DNA of 64,000 nt, from NCBI RefSeq assembly GCF_016900875.1, contig NZ_JAFEUM010000003.1:248001-312000 (forward strand), read 5' to 3'. The notes under the pieces were generated by a model. It saw nothing but the letters and a program-made list of their open reading frames with translations. It did no database searches and was not told where the DNA came from. Source of the stretch: Vibrio ulleungensis. Lineage in GTDB: Bacteria > Pseudomonadota > Gammaproteobacteria > Enterobacterales > Vibrionaceae. Of this stretch, positions 57,641 to 64,000 are shown in pieces; position 1 is the first letter of the stretch, and the number at the start of each line of letters is the position of its first letter. The position numbers and the translations under genes were made by a program.

Positions 57641-59077
57641 TTAGGCGAGGTCGAACTTTTTAAGTGTTTCCGTCGATGGTTTCGCCGTCACTTTACTGAC
57701 CAACACAATCGCGATAAAGGCTAACGCAAAGGCTGGCATCAGCTCGTAGAAGTATTCCCCTTCAATTGAGATGAAGTTTTTCACCACATAGATGGTGACT
57801 GAGCCAACAATCATTCCGGCCAATGCGCCCCACTTGGTGGTTTCTTTCCAGCACAGTGCCAAAATCATCAGTGGACCAAAGGCTGCACCAAAGCCGCCCC
57901 ATGCATAACCCACCATAGACAGAATCGAGCCGTCGTCGTTAGCGGCAATAATAAGTGCAAGCAACGCAAAACCAACTACGCCAAAGCGACTGATCATGGC
58001 ACGGCTTTTCTCAGAATGGTTTTTGAAAAACGGTAAATCTTCGGTTAGCGAAGACGTTAACACCAGTAACTGTGAATCGGCAGTAGACATTACGGCCGCC
58101 AGTACCGCCGCTAAAATGAAGCCAGAGAATATAGGATGAAATAACGCATCGGTAAGTGCGAGGAATACACGCTCTGGGTTACCGCCTTCACCACTCACAC
58201 CAGGCAAGCCGTAAGCAGCATCGTAACCAATACCGACTAATGCGATGGAGATAGACAGCACCAAAGTGATCATCATCCACGTGATACCAATGCGGCGTGC
58301 TTTGCCAATACTGGCAACGTCTTTTATACCAATAAAACGAGCCAAAATGTGTGGCTGACCAAAGTAGCCAAGTCCCCAAGCCATCAACGATGCTGCCGTT
58401 ATGAAACTGGTTGAGAATTTGAAGGCGTTAGGGTTTACGTCACTGATCACAACGCCAGAATCGGCAATGGCAAAGTAACCAAACAGTAAACAAAACGCCA
58501 GCGCAGCCAGCATCAAAATACCTTGCACAAGGTCAGTCCAACATACCGCCAAATAACCACCGAGGAAGGTATAAGAGACCACCACAAATGCGGTGATGTA
58601 TAAAGCCGTTTCTTCGGTTGAGCCAAAGCTGTGAGCAAACAGTAAGGTTCCACCTTTTAGACCCGACGCCACATAAAGGGTAAAGAAAAAGAGGATAACG
58701 GCAGTCGAGACAAACTTGATGATATTGGTGTTGTCATCAAATCGTTTAGACAAGATGGAGGGCAGAGTAACAGAGTTCACTTTCTCGCTGCTTGCACGCA
58801 AGCGAGGCGCAACAATAAGCCAGTTAAGATAAGCGCCAAGCGTCAAACCTGTCGCTATCCAAACGCCTTCAACCAAGCCGCTGGCAAACACCGCTCCGGG
58901 TAAACCAAGCAGCAGCCAGCCGCTCATATCAGACGCACCCGCACTAATGGCGGTTGTGGCAGGGCCTAAGCTTCGGCCACCAATAATGTAGTCTTGGTTA
59001 TTTTGCGTCTTTTTCATCGAATAATAACCAATGGCAAGCATGGCCACTAAATAGAGACCAAACTGAATATAAATCAT
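57641..59077 (-). CDS. putP: sodium/proline symporter
   Basis: 478-residue SSS-family symporter with about 13 helices that imports proline with Na+, as nutrient or osmoprotectant. Recognisable parts are DYIIGGRSLGPATTAISAGASDMSGWL, GLPGAVFASG, SYTFLGGYLAVCWTDLVQG and AVMSTADSQLLVLTSSLTEDL, all PutP signatures including Na+ and proline ligands. It is about 20 residues shorter than E. coli PutP, mostly at the C-terminus. No putA is adjacent. Single gene. Confidence 0.92.
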   Translation of the reverse strand: MIYIQFGLYLVAMLAIGYYSMKKTQNNQDYIIGGRSLGPATTAISAGASDMSGWLLLGLPGAVFASGLVEGVWIATGLTLGAYLNWLIVAPRLRASSEKVNSVTLPSILSKRFDDNTNIIKFVSTAVILFFFTLYVASGLKGGTLLFAHSFGSTEETALYITAFVVVSYTFLGGYLAVCWTDLVQGILMLAALAFCLLFGYFAIADSGVVISDVNPNAFKFSTSFITAASLMAWGLGYFGQPHILARFIGIKDVASIGKARRIGITWMMITLVLSISIALVGIGYDAAYGLPGVSGEGGNPERVFLALTDALFHPIFSGFILAAVLAAVMSTADSQLLVLTSSLTEDLPFFKNHSEKSRAMISRFGVVGFALLALIIAANDDGSILSMVGYAWGGFGAAFGPLMILALCWKETTKWGALAGMIVGSVTIYVVKNFISIEGEYFYELMPAFALAFIAIVLVSKVTAKPSTETLKKFDLA

Positions 59078-59206
59078 AGAGTCATCCTTGCGCCGAGAAC
59101 TTCGGCAGTAAAAAACTGAGTATAAATGGGTTAAAAACGGGGGGCGTTTCTAACCGTATATGGGTTTAGTCTAGCTTGCTAACTCATTGTTGCAAATAAC
59201 AAAATG

Positions 59207-59227
59207 AAAAAAGGGCCATGCGGCCCT
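59207..59227 (-). terminator. terminator of tesB
   Basis: AGGGCC-ATGC-GGCCCT hairpin followed by a T-run on the minus strand, 21 bp past the tesB stop. Confidence 0.82.
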
Positions 59228-59247
59228 CGTAGCGTAAAGCTCATGGA

Positions 59248-60114
59248 CTACTTGGATGGCGCAAATCGCATTACGCCTTCTTGCACCGCTGTAGCGACTA
59301 ATTCACCGCTGCGATTGAATATTTCTCCACGGACTAAGCCGCGTTCATTGCCTGCAGTTGGGCTTTCAATGGAGTACAGCAACCAGTCGTCAAACTTGAA
59401 TGGGCGATGGAACCACATCGAATGGTCGATCGTCGCGACTTGGAATTTAGGGGTCATCAACGTCACTTTATGCGGATGCAATGCAGTGACCAAAAATCCC
59501 CAGTCTGAGGCATACGCCAGCAAATATTGATGGATCAGCTGATTTTGTGGCAAGTCGCCATTGGCTTTGATCCACAAGTATTGCTTGGGCTCGGCTTCTC
59601 GCGGTTTAAGCGGGTTGATCACAGTAACCGGCTTAACAATGATGGGCTTTTCGCCACCAAACACACGGGTCACGCTATCTGGAAGCAAGTGCGCTATTTG
59701 CGCCGCAAGCTCACCTTCCGATTTCAGTGTGTCTGGCCCAGGTACATCAGGCATCGCGTTTTGGTGACTAAACCCTTCTTTTTCGCCGTGGTAAGAAGCC
59801 GTGAGGTAGAATATTGAGCGGCCATTCTGGATGGCTTTGACTCTACGCGTGCTAAAGCTGCCGCCGTCACGTAAGTTTTCTACGTCATAGATGATCGGCT
59901 TGCTCGCGTCACCTGGGTGTAAAAAATACGAGTGGAAGGAGTGGACAAATCGATCGCTTGGCACAGTATAGCGCGCCGCAGAAAGAGCCTGTCCAAGTAC
60001 TTGGCCACCATACACTTGTGGCAAGCCCAAATGTTCACTGTTTCCGCGAAACAATTTGTCTTCAATCTTTTCTAGCTGCAAAAGATCCAGCAGTTCGGTT
60101 AATGGTTTGCTCAT
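59248..60114 (-). CDS. tesB: acyl-CoA thioesterase II
   Basis: 288-residue double-hotdog enzyme that hydrolyses medium- and long-chain acyl-CoA. N-terminal LFRGNSEHLGLPQVYGGQVLGQAL and C-terminal TIDHSMWFHRPFKFDDWLLY and VATAVQEGVMRF contain the Asp, Thr and Gln of the active site. Length matches E. coli TesB (286). Divergent from the YbaY lipoprotein gene, the same neighbourhood as in E. coli. Confidence 0.96.
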   Translation of the reverse strand: MSKPLTELLDLLQLEKIEDKLFRGNSEHLGLPQVYGGQVLGQALSAARYTVPSDRFVHSFHSYFLHPGDASKPIIYDVENLRDGGSFSTRRVKAIQNGRSIFYLTASYHGEKEGFSHQNAMPDVPGPDTLKSEGELAAQIAHLLPDSVTRVFGGEKPIIVKPVTVINPLKPREAEPKQYLWIKANGDLPQNQLIHQYLLAYASDWGFLVTALHPHKVTLMTPKFQVATIDHSMWFHRPFKFDDWLLYSIESPTAGNERGLVRGEIFNRSGELVATAVQEGVMRFAPSK

Positions 60115-60222
60115 CTGACCTCCGTCAAGTTACGGTTAAAAAATACTAGGAAGCAGACAGAGTTACAAGTGAACACTATACTGGAATGACGTTTAGCGAC
60201 CAATTAGTGGGAGAGTTGTACA

Positions 60223-60660
60223 GTGATTAAGCGATGGGTGAGTTTAGGTCTTGGTGTTATGGCCATTGGGTTAAGTGGTTGCCAATCTAATGAGATGCAA
60301 GCGATGGACAAGGGTGCAAGCAGTGAGCAGTCCGTTATTTCAGGCAAAGTTATGTACCGAGAGCGCATTGCCTTACCCGATACCGCAGTATTGGAAGTAA
60401 AACTTGAAGACGTCTCATTGGCCGATGCACCCGCGAAAGTACTCTCGGAAGTTGAATTGCCAACCCTCGGTAAGCAAGTGCCATTGTCTTTTACTTTGCC
60501 TTACGACAGCGAGCAGATTATTGACAATCATCGTTATGGGCTTCGGATTAAGATTTTCGATGGCGAGCGTTTGCTGTTTATTAACGACTATCACATCGGC
60601 GTCATCAACGATCCAGATTCCACCAATTACGTGGAGGCGACCCTTAAAAGCGCAAAATAG
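60223..60660 (+). CDS. YbaY-family lipoprotein
   Basis: 145-residue lipoprotein. Signal peptide MIKRWVSLGLGVMAIGLSGC has lipobox LSGC with Cys20. The mature part (SGKVMYRERIALPDTAVLEVKLED, then LPFTLPYDSEQI-like LSFTLPYDSEQIIDNHRYGLRI) is the YbaY/pilotin-like beta sandwich. Function is unclear; the fold resembles secretin pilotins. In E. coli ybaY also lies beside tesB and ybaZ. Convergent with the atl gene. Confidence 0.85.
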   Translation: MIKRWVSLGLGVMAIGLSGCQSNEMQAMDKGASSEQSVISGKVMYRERIALPDTAVLEVKLEDVSLADAPAKVLSEVELPTLGKQVPLSFTLPYDSEQIIDNHRYGLRIKIFDGERLLFINDYHIGVINDPDSTNYVEATLKSAK

Positions 60661-60685
60661 CCATTTATGGTGGCGAGAGTGCTTA

Positions 60686-60988
60686 TTACCCTTGCCACCG
60701 ATAACTTTTAAGCGAAATTCTTCCCTGTTGGTTAAAAATTACCCCTTCTACTTCTAGTTTTTTACGTTGCCGTTGGTAATCCTCACCCTTTAGCGATATT
60801 TCACCTTTGCCATTGATGACTCTGTGCCAAGGCAAAGTCGAGCCTTCTGGTAGATTTTTGAGCAATCGGCCAACTTGGCGCGCATATCCCTTAAAACCCC
60901 CAAAATGTGCGATGTCTCCATAAGTTGAGACCTTTCCGTATGGTATTTGGTGAATTACCGCAAAGATTTGCATGTCAAAATCATTCAT
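60686..60988 (-). CDS. alkyltransferase-like protein (ATL, YbaZ-type)
   Basis: 100-residue MGMT-family protein. ATG 60988 (MNDFDMQIFAVIHQIPYGKV) gives the family length. The active-site PCHR of true alkyltransferases reads PWHRV here, with Trp54 in place of the alkyl-accepting Cys. Such ATL proteins bind O6-alkylguanine and flag it for nucleotide-excision repair by UvrABC rather than repairing it. The other DNA contacts (GYARQVGRLL with the Arg finger) are present. Neighbour of ffs as ybaZ is in E. coli. Confidence 0.92.
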   Translation of the reverse strand: MNDFDMQIFAVIHQIPYGKVSTYGDIAHFGGFKGYARQVGRLLKNLPEGSTLPWHRVINGKGEISLKGEDYQRQRKKLEVEGVIFNQQGRISLKSYRWQG

Positions 60989-61059
60989 ACTGTACAAGTT
61001 GTTACAAAATAATGGAAAACGAGCTACAAACATCAAACAATAACTATAAGGAGGCAGTT

Positions 61060-61818
61060 ATGCTTTTGACAACGCTCCAATTCTTCGTCACTGCTGGTTT
61101 GTCGATAATATGCGCACGCGCACTGCAAGTGAGTGGCGGCGACCTACCTATGTTGACCTTTATAATACCCATTGTCTGGCTAATGACTTCGGTCTCAAAA
61201 TCGAACGTCTTACTGGCGACTGCACTGCTGTTTTATGGTCTCACAGTCTCGGTTCAGCCGGTAGAACTTTCTATCAGTACTTGGATACTGTTCCCGTTGT
61301 TGCTGGTCGCTTTTTGCAAGCGCAGCACCTGGGTCGCACGCTCTTGGTTAATCATCACCATGCTCATCATGGAAAGTGCCGTCCTTTATTGCCAATGGAC
61401 AGGTACTATCTCGGGCGCGATGTACGCCACATTAATGCAAATTGCCGCCGTAACCATGGTATGGCTATCCTCCCGACAAGCAAAACACGACAAAGCCACA
61501 TACGGCGATAGTAGGCACTGGTGGGCACTGGCGTTTGGTGGGATCTTACTGACCCAAGGCGAAGGCGTCGCACTGTTGGTTGCTTTGTCGCTGGTGGCGA
61601 TGATCCATTCGGTATCGACCTTCCCATCTCGCAAGCAACAACCCGGCGAGTCAAAAATCAAATGGTCGACATTGCTTAGCTGGACGTTACCGACAGTGGC
61701 ATTCTCTACTTTTATTAGCGCGCAAGACATTGCCAGCAGCAGTCTCATCCTACTGATTTGGATGGTCACGCTCGCCGCAGCATGGATATGTGATTACATT
61801 TTGCGCCTGAGTGATTAA
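61060..61818 (+). CDS. hypothetical integral membrane protein
   Basis: 252-residue inner-membrane protein with about seven or eight hydrophobic helices (for example FFVTAGLSIICARAL, LPMLTFIIPIVWLM and ILFPLLLVAF) and a charged loop in the middle (SSRQAKHDKATYGDSRHW). ATG 61060 has a perfect AAGGAGG five bases upstream. I do not recognise the family and cannot name a substrate. It lies between atl and ffs, where E. coli has no gene, so it is a vibrio addition. Confidence 0.7.
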   Translation: MLLTTLQFFVTAGLSIICARALQVSGGDLPMLTFIIPIVWLMTSVSKSNVLLATALLFYGLTVSVQPVELSISTWILFPLLLVAFCKRSTWVARSWLIITMLIMESAVLYCQWTGTISGAMYATLMQIAAVTMVWLSSRQAKHDKATYGDSRHWWALAFGGILLTQGEGVALLVALSLVAMIHSVSTFPSRKQQPGESKIKWSTLLSWTLPTVAFSTFISAQDIASSSLILLIWMVTLAAAWICDYILRLSD

Positions 61819-61941
61819 CGCTTCGTGTACTTTTCGTGCAAACAGGTAGCGACGAAGCAAATTCACTCATCATTTAGTTGCAATAGAGCAGGGGATAGCA
61901 GATAATCCCTTCGCTCTTGATGAGAAAGTCAAGACCTCTAT

Positions 61942-62049
61942 GAGGGCCCTGGTCCTCCCGCAACAATACCTCGTTTACCTGGTCAGGTCCGGAAGGAAGC
62001 AGCCAAGGCGGGCGACTTGTGTGCCGGGATGTGGCTGGGGCCTTCACCC
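61942..62049 (+). ncRNA. ffs: 4.5S RNA (SRP RNA)
   Basis: About 108-nt signal-recognition-particle RNA. The universal tip GGTCAGGTCCGGAAGGAAGC and CAGCC-AAGG are intact, and the ends pair (GAGGGCCC at 61942 with GGGCCTTC at 62038-62045). It works with Ffh in targeting membrane proteins. Its mature 3' end is followed within about four bases by the terminus of a Tn7-like element, and no intrinsic terminator is visible after it. Confidence 0.95.
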
Positions 62050-62064
62050 AACTGTCGCTGCAAT

Positions 62065-62119
62065 CATAACCTGTCCAAATAAAACCATAACTTGTCCTTT
62101 TAAAAGTCATAAAGTGTCC
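62065..62119. repeat. three TnsB-binding-site-like repeats at the transposon end
   Basis: CATAACCTGTCC (62065-62076), CATAACTTGTCC (62086-62097) and CATAAAGTGTCC (62108-62119) occur in the same direction with 21- and 22-bp spacing, two helical turns. Ends of Tn7-like elements carry repeated TnsB sites spaced in this way. The outermost bases TGTCGCTGCAA at 62053 fit a transposon terminus. Confidence 0.75.
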
Positions 62120-62162
62120 TAAGCTTAATTTGGTTGTTTTCTTACAACAAAATGGGGCTTGT

Positions 62163-62788
62163 ATGTACATTCGTAATCTTCGAAAACCGTCGGCAAATAA
62201 AAATGTTTTCAAATTTGCCAGTCACAAGATACAGTCGTCGACTTTGTGTGAAAGCTCCTTAGAGAAAGATTGTTGTTTCCACTTTGAGTATGATCCAGAA
62301 GTCGTTGCGTACGAATCACAACCGCAAGGGTTCTACTATGACTTCAATGGGAAGACATTACCCTACACACCTGATTTCCTTGTTCACTACAAAGACGGTA
62401 CCAGACAGTTTGTTGAAAATAAGCCTTACAAAAAGACTTTATCTAAAGAATTCAAAGCAAAATTCAAGCAAATGCAAATAGCCGCTCAGCAATTAGGCTC
62501 GCAGCTCATCCTAGTCACTGACAAGCAAATTCGAACGGGCCATTTTTAAAGAATTGCCAGTTAGTTCACCGTTACTCCGGCTGCATAGAAGGTGATCCTT
62601 TAACCGAAAAAATCCTAGGTTGCTTCAAAGACAATCTTGCATTAGAGATCGATACCTTTGCTTCTTTTTTAGGTGTAACTATCGCTACTGCACTTGCAGC
62701 TGCATTGAGACTGGTATCACAGAGGAAGCTTTGGGTTGACTTAGATTTAAATGAGCTAGGTGAAAACTCGGTCTTTGAGGCGGTATAA
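62163..62788 (+). pseudogene. tnsA: tnsA, Tn7-like transposase endonuclease subunit, one frameshift
   Basis: The first 128 residues (ATG 62163, MYIRNLRKPSANKNVFKFAS) are a TnsA-type endonuclease, which cuts the 5' ends of the transposon. Catalytic residues are present: Glu34 in CESSLE, Asp71 in PYTPDF, and Glu85/Lys87 in FVENKP. At CATTTTTAAAG (62541-62551) the frame ends in TAA, but reading one base earlier continues as LKNCQLVHRYSG to the stop at 62786, giving about 208 residues in all, the expected length. A lost T in the T-run explains this; -1 slippage on TTT-TAA is conceivable. The C-terminal part contains a helical TnsA domain. Its stop is directly followed by the tnsB ATG. Confidence 0.8.
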
Positions 62789-64000
62789 ATGGCAGGCAGG
62801 TTCACGGATGAGTTTGATGAGGGGTTTTCAGAAAAAGAAGTAGACGCTTTTGAGACTTTGCGTGAGAGCCAATTAGATGTACTTAAATAGGGAAGTCTTG
62901 AATCGGCACGTATTATTGAACGAGACCTCGAGTCGTTTACGCAAGAGCAGAAACAGTTGGCATTAGCGAGGTTTAGGCTCTTGAGTTTGGTCAACAAAGA
63001 ACTCGTTGGCGGTTGGACGCCTAAAAATATCAATCCACTGATTGACAAAACCCGAAGCAGTCACAGCTGGAAACTAAACCGAGCTACAGGTCACTTAAAC
63101 GATGGAAAGATAGTTTTGAAAAATCTGGTGGTGACTTAACAAGTATTGCTCAAAAGCACTACCTCAAAGGCAATCGCAGGGCCCGTGTTACTAGTGATGA
63201 ATCCCAGTATGAGGAAGCACTTCGGAAGTTCTTAGATGCAACACGACCTTCAGCTAGTGCTGCATATAAATACTATTGTGATCGAATAGAAGTTGAAAAC
63301 TCGACGATCGTGTCAGGTAAAGTCCCTTGCGTGTCTTATGTGTCGTTTAAAACCGAATAAATATAGAGTAGCCATACAGTGCGGCTTTAGCGCGTCATGG
63401 CAAATACTAAGCTGATAAACTATTCAATTATTATCAAGCCGTAGAAATGCTTACCCGTGTTCTAGATCGGGTGGAAATTGACCATACCCCACTAGACTTA
63501 ATTCTCCTTCACGATGATTTGCTCGTCCCGCTCGGTCGCGCACACCTTACGCTTTTGGTTGATGTTTTTAGCGGCTGTGTTGTCGGTTTCCATTTAGGGT
63601 GCAAGCATCCTAGCTATGTTTCGGCATCTAAGGCCATTATCGACGCAACAAAAAATAAGGATTATATTGCGAGCTATCGATTGAGTTCGAGAACGAATGG
63701 TTATGTGAGGGAAAAATAGAGAATTTGGTTGTCGATAATGGTGCTGAATTCTGGTCCAAGAGTCTTGAAGATGCGTGCTTGGAAGTAGGAATCAACATTG
63801 TTTTTAATAAGGTGAAAAAGCCTTGGATCAAGCCTGTTGTTGAGCGTAAGTTTGGTGAACTTATCCAAGGCATTGTTGGATGGGTACCGGGTAAAACCTT
63901 TTCCAATGTGTTAGGGAAAGAAGACTATAATCCAGAAAAAAATGCTGTAATGCGCTTCAGTGTCTTTGTAGAGGAATTGCACCGCTAGATAGTAGACGTT
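62789..64000 (+). pseudogene. tnsB: tnsB, Tn7-like DDE transposase, multiply disrupted and cut by window end
   Basis: Translation in stitched frames gives a continuous TnsB-like protein: MAGRFTDEFDE, SLVNKELVGGWTPKN, LKRWKDSFEKSGGDLTS, YVSF-NRINIE, VEIDHTPLDLILLHDD, LVVDNGAEFW and VVERKFGELIQG. The three catalytic residues are all still encoded: Asp at 63480, Asp at 63734 and Glu at 63842. Damage is extensive: in-frame stops TAG 62888, TAG 63369, TAA 63408 and TAG 63986 (the last replaces a Trp in HRWIVDV), and three frameshifts near 63053, 63352 and 63680. All the shifts are -1, as single-base losses give. No functional transposase can be made. Confidence 0.8.

Larger units (their letters stand above)
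62053..64000. mobile_element. decayed Tn7-like transposon at ffs (continues past the window)
   Basis: The element begins with TGT at 62053, three to four bases after ffs. Next come three TnsB-site-like repeats, then tnsA and tnsB in tandem, both disrupted. Insertion immediately downstream of ffs is one of the known attachment sites of Tn7-like elements that carry type I-F3 CRISPR-Cas and use a crRNA against ffs. The other end, tnsC, tniQ and any cas genes lie outside the window or are lost. The element is unlikely to move by its own proteins as read here. Confidence 0.8.

Noticed and set aside
62541..62551. Programmed frameshift producing full TnsA
   Set aside because: Not excluded, but the adjacent tnsB carries many true lesions of the same kind, so mutation is the simpler reading.
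62957..63139. Separate small gene inside the transposon
   Set aside because: It is one frame segment of the broken tnsB.

Overview
This window looks like a piece of the large chromosome of a Vibrio-type bacterium (Vibrionaceae). The main evidence is gene content and order: luxO-luxU beside uvrB and yvcK, a sodium-type flagellar motY, rsxABCDGE-nth, grxD/sodB/rnt, a moaABCDE operon behind a molybdenum-cofactor riboswitch, yejM-yejL-yejK, and tesB-ybaY-atl-ffs in the enterobacterial/vibrio order. Almost all of the window is core chromosome. The accessory parts are the far right end, a duplication scar next to tRNA-Asn, and a few orphan surface-protein genes.

Layout. 1-5.0 kb: end of a SnoaL-like gene, an outer-membrane porin, a LacI-type regulator, a Sel1-repeat lipoprotein and a DUF3859 gene. 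5.1-8.8 kb: betIBA, making glycine betaine from choline, with a BetI-type palindrome in front and no transporter genes behind. 8.9-16.3 kb: tRNA-Ser and tRNA-Pro, two orphan MSHA-like pilins, a PEP-CTERM protein, the yejM/yejL/yejK group and asd. 16.3-26.7 kb: a voltage-gated K+ channel, a MarC protein beside adhE, a degenerate short-chain dehydrogenase, sodB, grxD, a DsbA-family thiol protein, an NhaC-type antiporter and rnt. 27-35.3 kb: motY behind a sigma-28-like promoter, gloA, nth and the whole Rsx/Rnf electron-transport operon, whose rsxC carries a 129-bp tandem repeat. 35.5-38 kb: a nitric-oxide module in which NsrR faces a flavohemoglobin (hmp) and an alternative oxidase (aox), with an NsrR-like operator between them. 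38-43.6 kb: tRNA-Asn with a decayed duplicate, three DnaA boxes and a LexA-like box before uvrB, then luxO-luxU and yvcK. 43.7-52.5 kb: Moco riboswitch-moaABCDE and oppABCDF. 52.7-61.8 kb: a diguanylate cyclase, a YqjG-type glutathione transferase, three identical tRNA-Tyr genes, DUF1244, a cysteine-desulfhydrase-like enzyme facing an Lrp-type regulator, putP, tesB, a YbaY lipoprotein, an alkyltransferase-like protein and a membrane protein.

62.0-64.0 kb: the SRP RNA gene (ffs) is followed within a few bases by the end of a Tn7-like transposon. I see a TGT terminus, three CATAA..TGTCC repeats 21-22 bp apart that look like TnsB-binding sites, tnsA with one frameshift, and tnsB with at least four stop codons and three frameshifts. 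Every frameshift is explained by loss of one base. Insertion at ffs and the TnsA/TnsB sequences fit the branch of Tn7-like elements associated with type I-F3 CRISPR-Cas. No tnsC, tniQ, cas gene or CRISPR array lies inside the window, so that link is inference. This is the most unusual region here, and it is a decayed copy of a known kind of system rather than an intact new one.

Links between genes that the sequence supports are osmoprotection (betIBA, putP), NO defence (nsrR-hmp-aox), quorum sensing (luxOU, with no qrr1 found in the short uvrB-luxO gap), anaerobic growth (adhE with an FNR-like site) and molybdopterin synthesis under riboswitch control.
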